Below, one piece after another: positions 29,919 to 38,831 of a stretch of DNA of 40,708 nt. A program made the translations under genes and the position numbers. Within the stretch, counting starts at the first letter, position 1. Every line of letters starts with the position of its first letter. The stretch comes from Flavonifractor plautii ATCC 29863. Lineage in GTDB: Bacteria > Bacillota > Clostridia > Oscillospirales > Oscillospiraceae. Below the pieces are notes generated by a model. That model searched no databases and was not told where the DNA came from. It saw only the letters and a list, made by a program, of their open reading frames with translations. The DNA lies in NCBI RefSeq assembly GCF_000239295.1, contig NZ_JH417703.1, positions 15,411 to 56,118 of the forward strand, read 5' to 3'.

Positions 29919-31184
29919 CTAACCCGTCTGCTCGAAGAGGGAGAGCTGCTCCGGCGCGCCCTGGGCCAGCATGGGCCGCTCCTGGGCCACCAGGTGGCGG
30001 AGCACCCCGTCGAGGGAGACCCGCAGGCCCTCCAGGTACTTGCCGCCGCAGGTGAGGAAATACTGGGCCCGCTTGAGCACCACCCCCAGCTTTTTCAGCC
30101 CCGCAAAGGTGAGGGGCGCGCACCGGCGGGCAACCAGGATGCGCCGGGCGGAGGTCACCCCGATACCCGGCACCCGCAGCAGGGCCTCGTAGTCCGCCCG
30201 GTTGACCTCCACCGGGAAGAACTCCGGGTGGTTCAGCGCCCAGGAGCACTTGGGGTCTACCAGGGGATTGAAGTTGGGGTGGGCCTCGTCCAGCAGTTCC
30301 TCGGCCCGGAAGTGGTAGAACCGCAGCAGCCAGTCCGCCTGGTAGAGCCGGTGCTCCCGCAGCAGGGGCGGCTTGAAGTCCCGCCGGGCGGGGAGAAGGG
30401 CGCTGTCCGACACCGGCATGTAGGCGGAGTAGAACACCCGCTTGAGCTTGTACTTGTCGTAGAGAGCCTGGGTGAGGGTGAGGATGTGCCTGTCGCTCTC
30501 CGGCGTGGCGCCGATGATCATCTGGGTGGACTGCCCCGCCGGGGCGAAGCGGGGGGCGTGGCGGAACCGGGCCAGCTCCCCCCGGCTGGCCTGAATGCCA
30601 TCCCGGATCTGGGCCATGGGGGCCAGGATGGCGGCCTTGGCCTTGTCGGGCGCCAGGCGGCCCAGGCTCTCCTCGCTGGGCAGCTCGATGTTGACGGACA
30701 GGCGGTCGGCCAGCAGGCCCAGCTGCCGGGTGAGGAGGGGGTCGGCCCCCGGGATGGCCTTGGCGTGGATATAGCCGCGGAAGCCGTACTCCTCCCGCAG
30801 CAGGCGCAGGGCCTCAATCATGGCCTCGGTGGTGCGGTCGGGGCCGCCCCACACGGCGGAGGAGAGGAAGAGTCCCTCGATGTAGTTGCGCCGGTAAAAG
30901 CCGATGGTGAGCTCCGCCAGCTCCCGTGGGGTGAAGGCGGCCCGGCGCACATCGCTGGAGCGGCGGTTGACGCAGTAGGCGCAGTCGTAGACGCACCGGT
31001 TGGTAAGCAGCACCTTGAGCAGGGAGATGCACCGGCCGTCGGCGGAGAAGGAGTGGCAGCATCCGGCGGCCAGGGTGCTCCCCAGGCCGCCGGGCCGGCC
31101 CGCCCGATCCAGCCCGCTGGAGGTGCACGCCGCGTCGTACTTGGCCGCGTCGGCCAGAATGGTCAGCTTGTCCAGCAGCTCCAC
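29919..31184 (-). CDS. Putative DNA modification/repair radical SAM protein (TIGR03916)
   Basis: This 421-aa radical SAM enzyme has the cluster motif C64-x3-C68-x2-C71 (CVYDCAYC) in the usual position for TIGR03916. It opens MELLDKLTILADAAKYDAAC. Near the C-terminus a helix-hairpin-helix (VPGIGVTSARRILVARR) indicates DNA contact. The reaction is unknown; the family is thought to modify or repair DNA. The start is GTG at 31184 behind AGGAGAGG. The promoter at 31217-31245 contains a LexA-like box, so it should be part of the SOS response, in line with the proposed role. Confidence 0.9.
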   Translation of the reverse strand: MELLDKLTILADAAKYDAACTSSGLDRAGRPGGLGSTLAAGCCHSFSADGRCISLLKVLLTNRCVYDCAYCVNRRSSDVRRAAFTPRELAELTIGFYRRNYIEGLFLSSAVWGGPDRTTEAMIEALRLLREEYGFRGYIHAKAIPGADPLLTRQLGLLADRLSVNIELPSEESLGRLAPDKAKAAILAPMAQIRDGIQASRGELARFRHAPRFAPAGQSTQMIIGATPESDRHILTLTQALYDKYKLKRVFYSAYMPVSDSALLPARRDFKPPLLREHRLYQADWLLRFYHFRAEELLDEAHPNFNPLVDPKCSWALNHPEFFPVEVNRADYEALLRVPGIGVTSARRILVARRCAPLTFAGLKKLGVVLKRAQYFLTCGGKYLEGLRVSLDGVLRHLVAQERPMLAQGAPEQLSLFEQTG

Positions 31185-31216
31185 ACTGCCGCCCCCTCTC
31201 CTTTTTCTTTAGCTTT

Positions 31217-31245
31217 ATTATATATCGAACATTTGTTTCAGTCAA
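31217..31245 (-). promoter_or_regulatory. LexA-box promoter of the radical SAM operon
   Basis: On the minus strand TTGACT (31240-31245) and TATAAT (31217-31222) are 17 bases apart. The spacer is filled by a LexA-like box at 31226-31239 (plus strand CGAACATTTGTTTC against consensus CGAAC-N4-GTTCG). LexA bound there would block the promoter. Confidence 0.75.
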
Positions 31246-31260
31246 GAGGGGGATAATGGA

Positions 31261-31293
31261 AACCCACCCCGGAGCCAAGGCCCGGGGTGGGTT
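31261..31293 (-). terminator. Terminator of the SLH/M15 peptidase gene
   Basis: A perfect 12-bp stem (31261-31272 with 31282-31293) is followed on the minus strand by TTTCC. It lies directly upstream of the radical SAM promoter. Confidence 0.8.
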
Positions 31294-31299
31294 GTTGGG

Positions 31300-32766
31300 T
31301 CAACCTCCCATGTAGGAGAAGTGCATATAGTCGTGGTAGCCCTCGGAATCGTCGCTGCTGTAGGCCCAGGCGCCGCCGCCCCAGCTCCAGCCGTGCTCGG
31401 CAAAGATGCGCACCACAGAGGAGTCGGGGGAGATGGAATAGTCATTGCTCCCCGGCTCCCAGCAGCTGCCGGCCAGCACCTGGCCGTCGCGGATCTGATA
31501 GTTCTCGTTGGCGTTGATGTCGATGGCGGTGCCGCAGTTGTGCTCACCGGTGGCGGAGTCGCCCCGCCAGGCGTAGCCGCCCACATCGTGGATGGGGAAG
31601 CGCTCAGGATCGTTGTAGATCTCGGTAAAGATCTCCTTCACGTCCTCCGCCAGGGCGGCGTGGACGGAGAGGGTAAGGGTGGAGGACACCTTCTCCCCGC
31701 CGGAGAGCTGCCACACCGGCACGGTGACGGTAGTCATGGCAGCGGCGGCCTCCTCCTGGCTGGCAAAGCGGCTCTTGCTCTCGTCGCCGAAGAGGAGGAT
31801 GTGCTTGCGGGCGTTGTCCCCCTGGAAGCTGAGCCAGAAGTCCTGCTTATAGTAGTCCTCATAGGCGGCCTCGCCCCGCTCCACCTTCTCCCAGAACTGT
31901 TCCTCCTGAATCTCGGCCCCGGTCATGGGCCGGAAATACAGGGTATAGCTGTCGCAGGCAGTGCTGGTATACGATGCCGTCTCCCGGTCGTAGTCGTAGA
32001 CGTAGTAGCCCACGTCCAGCCCGTTCGACAGGCTGGACAGGTAGGTACTCACCTCCGTCTCCACCTGCTGGTCGGGCAGGAGGGCCTCGCCGGTGTCGGC
32101 GTTCAGAATGTGAAGGGTGACGGTCTGGCTCTCGCCGCGGCAGCTATTGTCCACCTGCTCCAGCACCCGCATCAGCAGCACCGCGCCGTCGCAGCGCTGA
32201 AGGGGATCGGCATAGCCGAAGGAGCCGTCGGCCTTGCCCTGGATGACGCAGCGGCGGGCCAGCTCGGCCACCGCCTCCTGGCGGAGGCTGTCCATCCGCC
32301 CCCAGTCCGACAGGGCTGTGGGATCAATCGGCTGATCCCAGAAGGAGGGGGTATATTCCTCCGGCAGAGCGTTGCAGAGCACCACCGCGGCATCCTGGCG
32401 GGTGACCGCCCCGGTCAGCGCGGCCTCGTCCAGCCCCTCCAGCAGGCCGGCGCTCCGGGCGGCATCCAGCCCCGCCTGATCCCAGGCCGCGCCGGAAGCG
32501 GCGCTGCGGGCATATTCCTCCGGGGCAAAGGCCCGGGCGGCCATGGCCAGGAACTGGGGCCAGGTCAGGGGTGCGGAGGGGCTCATGGTGTTGGCCCCGG
32601 TGCCCTGGAGGATGCCATAGCCCGCGGCCTCCGTCATGGCGATATAGGCCCAGTGACTGGAGGGCAGGTCGGAGAAGGATGCGGCCGCTGCCCCCGCGGG
32701 GGCGGCCATGGGCAGGGCCAGCAGGCCCGTCAGGACCAGTGTGCAGACTCTCTTTACCGTGTGCAT
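31300..32766 (-). CDS. SLH-domain M15-type D-Ala-D-Ala carboxypeptidase
   Basis: The 488-aa exported protein has a signal peptide (about 1-28) and SLH repeats (about 30-205; FSDLPSSHWAYIAM opens the first). A middle region with no recognised fold follows (about 215-380). The C-terminal M15 (VanY/CwlK-like) peptidase has likely zinc ligands H409 and D416 (GEHNCGTAID) and H482 (DYMHFSY). It would bind the cell wall through SLH and trim peptidoglycan peptides. AAAGGAGAGA precedes the ATG. It lies 62 bases after the nitroreductase on the same strand and may be co-transcribed with it. Confidence 0.85.
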   Translation of the reverse strand: MHTVKRVCTLVLTGLLALPMAAPAGAAAASFSDLPSSHWAYIAMTEAAGYGILQGTGANTMSPSAPLTWPQFLAMAARAFAPEEYARSAASGAAWDQAGLDAARSAGLLEGLDEAALTGAVTRQDAAVVLCNALPEEYTPSFWDQPIDPTALSDWGRMDSLRQEAVAELARRCVIQGKADGSFGYADPLQRCDGAVLLMRVLEQVDNSCRGESQTVTLHILNADTGEALLPDQQVETEVSTYLSSLSNGLDVGYYVYDYDRETASYTSTACDSYTLYFRPMTGAEIQEEQFWEKVERGEAAYEDYYKQDFWLSFQGDNARKHILLFGDESKSRFASQEEAAAAMTTVTVPVWQLSGGEKVSSTLTLSVHAALAEDVKEIFTEIYNDPERFPIHDVGGYAWRGDSATGEHNCGTAIDINANENYQIRDGQVLAGSCWEPGSNDYSISPDSSVVRIFAEHGWSWGGGAWAYSSDDSEGYHDYMHFSYMGG

Positions 32767-32828
32767 GCTCTATCTCTCCTTTACAAGCAACGGATTCCGC
32801 GGCCCGGCCGCAGCACCTGTTTTCCTCC

Positions 32829-33353
32829 CTACCGGACCCGGTAGATGTAGTGCTCCTTGCGGGGGGCAGGTGCAGGGGCCGTGTCCGCCCGGTAGCCCAG
32901 GATACAGTGGCCGATGCCCTCGTAGTCGCCCTCCACGCCCCACTGTTGGAGCAGGGCCTTACCCTCCTCGGAGTCAAACACCTCTTTGGCCCGGTGAACC
33001 CAGCAAGAGGCCAGCCCCACCGCCTTAGCTGCGTTCATCAGGTTGCTCATGACGCAACTGCCGTCATATACCCGGTTGGTGTTATCCCTGGCCGCCAGCA
33101 CCACCAGCACGGTGGGCGCACCGTAGAAGGGGTCGGCCTCCGGGGTGCCCAGCACTGCGGCATTCATCTTCCGCAGCTGCTCCACCACAGCGGGATTCTG
33201 CACTGCCACGATGATCGGGGACTGCTGGCCCCGGGCGGTGGGGGCATAGGTGCCCGCCTCCAGCACCGCGTCCAGTTCCGCGTCGGTAATCTGCTCCGGC
33301 CGGTAGCTGCGGCAGCTCCGGCGCTCCTTCAAAACCTTCAACACTTCGTTCAT
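32829..33353 (-). CDS. Nitroreductase family protein
   Basis: This 174-aa FMN-dependent nitroreductase has the N-terminal RRSCRSYRPEQITDAEL, the FMN-binding APTARGQQSPIIVAV and a C-terminal AAKAVGLASCWVHRAKE. It would reduce nitro compounds, quinones or similar acceptors with NAD(P)H in the cytoplasm. The start at 33353 fits the family length; the ribosome site (AGGCAGGT) is modest, and the longer in-frame extension to 33440 is not conserved-looking. Confidence 0.85.
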   Translation of the reverse strand: MNEVLKVLKERRSCRSYRPEQITDAELDAVLEAGTYAPTARGQQSPIIVAVQNPAVVEQLRKMNAAVLGTPEADPFYGAPTVLVVLAARDNTNRVYDGSCVMSNLMNAAKAVGLASCWVHRAKEVFDSEEGKALLQQWGVEGDYEGIGHCILGYRADTAPAPAPRKEHYIYRVR

Positions 33354-33389
33354 TGCCAAATTACCTGCCTTTCTTATGAGAGATCGGTT

Positions 33390-33408
33390 GTATTTTACCG
33401 GAAAATAC
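33390..33408. promoter_or_regulatory. Inverted repeat between divergent nitroreductase and CmpB genes
   Basis: GTATTTT and AAAATAC (33390-33396 with 33402-33408) form a 7-bp inverted repeat in the only AT-rich part of this 111-base divergent gap. It is a plausible operator for one or both genes. Confidence 0.45.
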
Positions 33409-33464
33409 GATAAGATACAATCCTCAGATTCTCTTCCCACCAGTGTTGATGAAAAGAAAGGCGG

Positions 33465-34769
33465 ATGCTTGTGCCTCTGTTTCCCCTCCTATGGCTCTTT
33501 TTCTGTTATTCCTTCCTCGGCTGGGTGCTGGAGACGGCGGTTTCCGCCGTCCGCCTTCACCGCTATGTGGACCGCAGCGTGCTGTTCGGCCCGCTGTGCG
33601 CCTGCTACGGCATCACTGCCGTTCTGCTTACCGTGGGTCTGCCCGAGCTGCGGGGCAACTACTTCTTCCTCTTCCTGGGCAGCGCTATCTGCTCCACGGT
33701 GGTGGAATGGATCGCCGGTCACCTGCTGGAGAAGGCCACCCACACCCGCTGGTGGGACTACTCCAACCGGCGCGGCAACCTGGACGGCTACATCTGTGTC
33801 GGCGCCTTCCTCCTGTGGGGCGTGCTGGGCCTGGCGGCCGTACAGTGGATCAACCCGCTGCTCCTGGCCCTCTACCGCTGGCTGCCCCCGCTGGTGGGAG
33901 AAATCCTGCTGTGGGTGCTGCTGGCCCTGCTGGCGGCGGACATCGCGGGCACCGTGCTGACCCTCTGCGGCGTCCGCAGCAGCCTGCCCCCGCTGGAGAA
34001 CCTGAACAGCCGTCTGGCCGCCCTCTCCGTCCGGCTTGGGGAGTGGATTCTCCGCCGCGCCGAGGGGCGCATTCAGAAGGCCCACCCCGGCGCGGTCTTT
34101 TCCCGCCGGCGGGAAAGGACCACCGTCAGCCCCTTTGCCCGGGGGGCCAGCTTTTACAGCATCCTGCTCCTGTTCTTTATCGGCGGAGTGGCCGGTGATC
34201 TGGCCGAAACCATCTTCTGCCGCCTCAAAATGGGCTGGTGGATGAGCCGCAGCAGCGTGGTGTGGGGCCCCTTCAGCATCGTGTGGGGCCTGGCCCTGGC
34301 CGCCGCCACCCTGTTCCTCTACAAATACCGGGACCGCTCGGCCTCCTTTTTCTTTGTGGCGGGCACCCTGCTGGGCGGCCTGTATGAGTACCTGTGCAGC
34401 GTCTTTACCGAGCTGGTGTTCGGCACCGTGTTCTGGGACTACAGCGCTATTCCCTTCAACCTGGGCGGGCGCATCAACCTGCTGTACTGCTTCTTCTGGG
34501 GCTTCGCCGCGGTGGCCTGGTTCCGGGGGCTCTACCCCATCCTGGCCCGCTGGATCGCCAAGATTCCACCGCGCCCCGGGAAAGCGGTGGTCTGGCTGCT
34601 CATCGCCTTCATGTCCGTCAATATGGCGGTCAGCGGCCTGGCCCTGGCACGCTACAGCGCCCGGGCCGCCGGAGAGCCCGCCGACGCGGCCTGGGAACAG
34701 TACATGGACGCCCACTACGGTGACGACGTGATGGAGCGCATCTACCCCTATGCCAAGATGACTGGCTGA
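33465..34769 (+). CDS. CmpB-type putative ABC transporter permease, duplicated
   Basis: The 434-aa polytopic protein has two copies of the CmpB-like (COG4905) unit. Copy 1 starts FFCYSFLGWVLETAVSAVRLH with VLFGPLCACYG; copy 2 starts FFIGGVAGDLAETIFCRLKM with VVWGPFSIVWG. Each ends in a hydrophobic block with GxxxxxY/LC (DGYICVGAFLLWGV; INLLYCFFWGF). Despite the family name no ATPase partner is nearby and transport is unproven. The ATG at 33465 follows AAAGGCGG directly. A strong terminator follows. Confidence 0.75.
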   Translation: MLVPLFPLLWLFFCYSFLGWVLETAVSAVRLHRYVDRSVLFGPLCACYGITAVLLTVGLPELRGNYFFLFLGSAICSTVVEWIAGHLLEKATHTRWWDYSNRRGNLDGYICVGAFLLWGVLGLAAVQWINPLLLALYRWLPPLVGEILLWVLLALLAADIAGTVLTLCGVRSSLPPLENLNSRLAALSVRLGEWILRRAEGRIQKAHPGAVFSRRRERTTVSPFARGASFYSILLLFFIGGVAGDLAETIFCRLKMGWWMSRSSVVWGPFSIVWGLALAAATLFLYKYRDRSASFFFVAGTLLGGLYEYLCSVFTELVFGTVFWDYSAIPFNLGGRINLLYCFFWGFAAVAWFRGLYPILARWIAKIPPRPGKAVVWLLIAFMSVNMAVSGLALARYSARAAGEPADAAWEQYMDAHYGDDVMERIYPYAKMTG

Positions 34770-34783
34770 GTCCAAGCCGTCAA

Positions 34784-34819
34784 GCACCCTCCGGGTCATG
34801 AGACCCGGAGGGTGCCTTT
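34784..34819 (+). terminator. Terminator of the CmpB-type gene
   Basis: A perfect 14-bp stem (34784-34797 with 34802-34815) with a 4-base loop is followed by CTTT. Confidence 0.85.
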
Positions 34820-34893
34820 ACATGGGGCGGAGAGAGCCGCGTGGGAGGGCGTCGGCTCTGCCCCGCCGGGGCCCCCATCTTTATTTTATCTGT

Positions 34894-34985
34894 CCGGCGG
34901 AACTGAATTCCGCCGGCATCAAGGTTTTGGGCCCACGGCCCAAAACGCTTGGACGGCGCAAAGCGCCGCCCCGCCGTCGGCGGGG
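34894..34985. repeat. Cluster of short palindromes
   Basis: Four hairpins lie side by side: 34894-34902 with 34908-34916 (9 bp), 34924-34933 with 34937-34946 (10 bp), 34954-34959 with 34963-34968 (6 bp) and 34969-34975 with 34979-34985 (7 bp). The whole gap 34820-35011 has no gene I can support, and the cluster looks like a composite palindromic repeat element. Confidence 0.6.
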
Positions 34986-35011
34986 CCCCCGAAGAGGCCG
35001 CCATATAAAAC

Positions 35012-35039
35012 GGGCCCCGGACGTTTTCGTCCGGGGCCC
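35012..35039 (-). terminator. Terminator of pyruvate:ferredoxin oxidoreductase
   Basis: A perfect 12-bp stem (35012-35023 with 35028-35039) is followed on the minus strand by CGTTTTATAT. Confidence 0.9.
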
Positions 35040-35053
35040 TTGTGCGAGCTTGT

Positions 35054-38000
35054 TTACTTGTAGAGCTCCACCAGTCTGGTGAGATGCTCATAGCGCTCCT
35101 TGGCGGCCTCTTCGTTCTGGGCAAACAGCTCCTTGGCGCGCTCGGGGAAGGCGCGGGTCAGGGAGGAGTAGCGGGCCTCGTTCATCAGGAACTCCTGATA
35201 GCCGCCGGCGGGGGCCTTGGAGTCCAGGGTGAACGGGTTCTTGCCCTCGGCCTTCAGAGCGGGGTTGAACCGGAACAGGTTCCAGTAGCCGCACTCCACG
35301 GCCTTCTTCATCTCAACCTGGCAGTTGGCCATACCGCCCTTGATGGAGTGCATCTCACAGGGGGCGTAGCCGATGACCAGGGAGGGGCCGTGGTAGGCCT
35401 CAGCCTCGGTGATGGCCTTCAGAGTCTGGTTGGGGTTGGCGCCCATGGCCACCTGGGCCACGTAGACGTAGCCGTACTGCATGGCGATCTCCGCAAGGCT
35501 CTTCTTGGGCTGGTTCTTGCCGGCGGCGGCAAACTGGGCCACCTGGCCGATATTGGAGGACTTGGAGGCCTGTCCGCCGGTGTTGGAATAGACCTCGGTA
35601 TCGAAGACGAAGATGTTGACGTCCTCGCCGGAGGCGATGACGTGATCCAGGCCGCCGTAGCCGATGTCGTAAGCCCAGCCGTCGCCGCCGAAGATCCACA
35701 CGGACTTCTTAACCAGATACTCCTTCTCCTGGAGAATCTCAGCGGCCAGCTTGCAGGCGTCACACTGGCAGAGCTTCTCACCCTTGGCCTGCAGCTCTTT
35801 GCCAAACGCCTGGATCTCGGGCTTGGAGCTGGCCAGCAGCTCGTCCACCGTGCACAGGCCGTCCTCCAGAGCGGCGATGTAGGCCTTGGTGGCCTCGGCG
35901 TTGGCCGCGCCGTCCTCCATGGTATCCAGCCACTTCTGGGCAGTCTCCTTAATGGCTGGAGTGCACCACTCCACGGCCAGCAGGGCGCGGGTCTTGTCGG
36001 CCAGGCGGCTGCGGATGGCCTTCTGGCCCAGGTGCAGGCCAAGGCCGTGCTCGGCGTTATCCTCGAACAGGGAGTTGGCCCAGGCGGGACCCTTGCCCTC
36101 CTTGTTGACGGTGTAGGGAGAGGTGGCAGCCGGGCCGCCCCAGATGGAGGAACAGCCGGTGGCGTTGGAAATATACATACGGTCGCCGCAGACCTGGGTG
36201 ACCAGGCGGGCATAGGCGGTCTCGGCGCAGCCGGCGCAGGAGCCGGAGAACTCCAGCAGGGGCTGCTTGAACTGGCTGCCCTTGACGGTATTGGTGTCCT
36301 CCACGTCGGCCTTGGGGGCCACCTTGGCCACCATGTAGTCAAAGACCTCCTGCTCGGCAGCCTGGGACTCCTGGGGCTTCATGGTCAGGGCCTTGACGGG
36401 GCAGGTGCTCACACACACGGAGCAGCCCATGCAGTCCAGCGGGGAAATGGCAATGGCAAACTTGTATACACCCTTGCCCTTGCCGGCCTTGATGTCCACG
36501 ATCTTGGCCTGAGCGGGGGCGTTCTTGGCCTCCTCCTCAGTGAGGGCATAGGGCCGGATGGTGGCGTGGGGGCAGACATAGGAGCACTGGTTGCACTGGA
36601 TGCACTTGGTCTGATCCCACTCGGGCACGCTGACGGCCACGCCGCGCTTCTCATAGGCGGAAGCGCCCTGGCAGAAGGTACCGTCCTCGTGGCCGTTGGC
36701 AAAGGCGGAGACGGGCAGGCTGTCGCCGTCCATGCGGCCCACGGGCTCCATGATCTCCTTGACCATCTTCACGGTGGCGGCGTTGCCCTCCACGTGCTCG
36801 GCCACGGTCTCGTCCTTGGCGTCCTTCCAGGAGGCGGGCACCTCAAACTTGTGGAACGCGGTGGCGCCCATGTCGATGGCCTTGTGGTTCATATCCACCA
36901 CGTCCTGGCCCTTCTTCAGGTAGGAGTGGGTGGCGGCGTCCTTCATGTAGCCAATGGCCTCCGCCTCGGGCATGACCTTGGCCAGCTTGAAGAAGGCGGA
37001 CTGGAGGATGGTGTTGGTGCGCTTGCCCATGCCGATCTCGATGGCCAGGTCGATGGCGTTAATGGTGTAGACCTGGATGTTGTGCTCAGCGATGTAGCGC
37101 TTGGCCACGGCGGGCATGTGGTGATCCAGCTCCTCGTCAGACCACTGGCAGTTGATGAGGAACACGCCGCCGTCCTTCACGTCGCGGACCATGGGGAAGC
37201 CCTTGACGATGTAGGCGGGCACGTGGCAGGCGACAAAGTCGGCCTTGTTGATGTAGTAGGGGGCGCGGATGGGCTCGTCGCCGAAGCGCAGGTGGCTGAT
37301 GGTTACGCCGCCGGTCTTCTTGGAGTCGTACTGGAAGTAGGCCTGCACGTACTTGTCGGTGTGGTCGCCGATGATCTTGATGGAGTTCTTGTTGGCGCCC
37401 ACGGTGCCGTCGCCGCCCAGGCCCCAGAACTTGCACTCGATGGTACCGGGGGCCGCGGTGTTGGGGGAGGGCTTCTCCTCCAGGGAGGTGTGGGTCACGT
37501 CGTCCACGATGCCGACGGTGAACTGGCGCTTGGGCGCGGACTTGGTCAGCTCCTCATACACGGCGAACACGTTGCTGGGCGGGGTGTCCTTGGAGCCCAG
37601 GCCGTAGCGGCCGCCGATGATGGTGGCCTGCCGGCCGGCGTTGGCGAAGGCGGTGACCACGTCCAGGTACAGGGGGTCACCCAGGGCGCCGGGCTCCTTG
37701 GTGCGGTCGAGCACGGCGATCTTGGTGGCGGTGGCGGGGATGGCCGCCAGCAGCTTGTCGGCGCGGAAGGGCCGGTACAGACGGACCTTCACCAGGCCCA
37801 CCTTCTCGCCGTGGGCGTTCAGGTAGTCGATGACCTCCTCGGCCACGTCGCAGATGGAGCCCATGGCGATGATGACCCGGTCGGCGTCGGGTGCGCCATA
37901 ATAGTTGAAGAGCTGGTAGTTGGTGCCCAGCTTGGCGTTGACCTTGCCCATGTACTCCTCCACGATCTCGGGGAGGGCGTCATAGTACTTGTTGGCGGCC

Positions 38001-38689
38001 TCGCGGTGCTGGAAGAAAATGTCGCCGTTCTCGTGGGAGCCGCGCATCACGGGGCGCTCGGGGTTGAGGGCGCGCTTGCGGAAGGCCTCCACGGCGTCCA
38101 TGTCCACCATGTCGGCCAGATCCTCGTTGTCCCAGATGGCGATCTTCTGGATCTCGTGGGAGGTGCGGAAGCCGTCAAAGAAGTTGATAAAGGGGACGCG
38201 GCCCTTGATGGCTGCCAGGTGGGCCACGGCGCCCAGGTCCATGACCTCCTGGGGGTTGGACTCGCACAGCATGGCAAAGCCGGTCTGGCGGCAGGCCATG
38301 ACGTCGGAATGGTCGCCGAAGATGTTCAGCGCGTGGGTGGCCACGGTACGGGCGGACACGTGAAACACGGTGGGCATCAGCTCACCGGCCAGCTTGTACA
38401 TGTTGGGAATCATCAGCAGCAGGCCCTGGGAGGCGGTGTAGGTGGTGGTCAGCGCGCCCGCGGCCAGAGAGCCGTGGACCGTACCGGCGGCGCCGGCCTC
38501 GGACTGCATCTCGATGACATTGACGGTGGTGCCGAAGATGTTCTTGCGGCCCTGGGCGGCCCACTGGTCCACATTGTCGGCCATGGGGCTGGACGGGGTG
38601 ATGGGGTAGATGCCTGCCACCTCGGTGAAGGCGTAGGACACGTGCGCTGCCGCCGTGTTGCCGTCCATGGTTTTCAGCTTTCTCGCCAT
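35054..38689 (-). CDS. nifJ: Pyruvate:ferredoxin (flavodoxin) oxidoreductase
   Basis: The 1211-aa single-chain enzyme has the full domain order: the N-terminal domain I (YAFTEVAGIYPITPSSPMAD), the gamma-type and CoA regions, two [4Fe-4S] ferredoxin motifs (CIQCNQCSYVCP near 696 and CMGCSVCVSTCP near 755), and the C-terminal thiamine-diphosphate domain, with SGSCAGCAET near 818 and GDGWAYDIGYGG near 1003. It converts pyruvate and CoA to acetyl-CoA and CO2, giving electrons to ferredoxin, the central step of anaerobic energy metabolism. The start at 38689 is set by AAGGAGGA; longer upstream frames lack a ribosome site. It is monocistronic, with a structured leader and its own promoter. It is oxygen-sensitive, so its need for Fe-S clusters links it to the suf and feo genes here. 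Confidence 0.97.
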   Translation of the reverse strand: MARKLKTMDGNTAAAHVSYAFTEVAGIYPITPSSPMADNVDQWAAQGRKNIFGTTVNVIEMQSEAGAAGTVHGSLAAGALTTTYTASQGLLLMIPNMYKLAGELMPTVFHVSARTVATHALNIFGDHSDVMACRQTGFAMLCESNPQEVMDLGAVAHLAAIKGRVPFINFFDGFRTSHEIQKIAIWDNEDLADMVDMDAVEAFRKRALNPERPVMRGSHENGDIFFQHREAANKYYDALPEIVEEYMGKVNAKLGTNYQLFNYYGAPDADRVIIAMGSICDVAEEVIDYLNAHGEKVGLVKVRLYRPFRADKLLAAIPATATKIAVLDRTKEPGALGDPLYLDVVTAFANAGRQATIIGGRYGLGSKDTPPSNVFAVYEELTKSAPKRQFTVGIVDDVTHTSLEEKPSPNTAAPGTIECKFWGLGGDGTVGANKNSIKIIGDHTDKYVQAYFQYDSKKTGGVTISHLRFGDEPIRAPYYINKADFVACHVPAYIVKGFPMVRDVKDGGVFLINCQWSDEELDHHMPAVAKRYIAEHNIQVYTINAIDLAIEIGMGKRTNTILQSAFFKLAKVMPEAEAIGYMKDAATHSYLKKGQDVVDMNHKAIDMGATAFHKFEVPASWKDAKDETVAEHVEGNAATVKMVKEIMEPVGRMDGDSLPVSAFANGHEDGTFCQGASAYEKRGVAVSVPEWDQTKCIQCNQCSYVCPHATIRPYALTEEEAKNAPAQAKIVDIKAGKGKGVYKFAIAISPLDCMGCSVCVSTCPVKALTMKPQESQAAEQEVFDYMVAKVAPKADVEDTNTVKGSQFKQPLLEFSGSCAGCAETAYARLVTQVCGDRMYISNATGCSSIWGGPAATSPYTVNKEGKGPAWANSLFEDNAEHGLGLHLGQKAIRSRLADKTRALLAVEWCTPAIKETAQKWLDTMEDGAANAEATKAYIAALEDGLCTVDELLASSKPEIQAFGKELQAKGEKLCQCDACKLAAEILQEKEYLVKKSVWIFGGDGWAYDIGYGGLDHVIASGEDVNIFVFDTEVYSNTGGQASKSSNIGQVAQFAAAGKNQPKKSLAEIAMQYGYVYVAQVAMGANPNQTLKAITEAEAYHGPSLVIGYAPCEMHSIKGGMANCQVEMKKAVECGYWNLFRFNPALKAEGKNPFTLDSKAPAGGYQEFLMNEARYSSLTRAFPERAKELFAQNEEAAKERYEHLTRLVELYK

Positions 38690-38716
38690 AGAAACGATTC
38701 CTCCTTGTTCATGGTT

Positions 38717-38783
38717 CCAGGGCAATGGGAATCCGTCCCCGTCCATCCCCCGGACTGACCGGGCCCGATTCCCATTACCCTGG
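38717..38783 (-). ncRNA. Long-stem 5' leader of pyruvate:ferredoxin oxidoreductase
   Basis: In the leader RNA a 17-bp stem with one G-U pair (38717-38733 with 38767-38783) encloses a smaller hairpin (38749-38753 with 38759-38763). The base of the stem lies about 10 bases before the ribosome site. It could set mRNA stability or be a regulated element. I match no known riboswitch. Confidence 0.5.
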
Positions 38784-38831
38784 CTGATTACAGCTGCCTC
38801 CGGGCGGAGCCTGTCCCCCCGGGGCGCATAC

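Noticed and set aside
33465-34769. True ABC transporter permease with a partner ATPase
   Set aside because: No ATPase or binding protein is adjacent, so the family name is kept only as a label.
35042-38758. A 1238-codon open frame on the plus strand opposite the oxidoreductase gene
   Set aside because: It is the antisense shadow of a clear nifJ gene in GC-rich DNA: low-complexity Gly/Leu/Val/His-rich product, no ribosome site and no recognisable domain.
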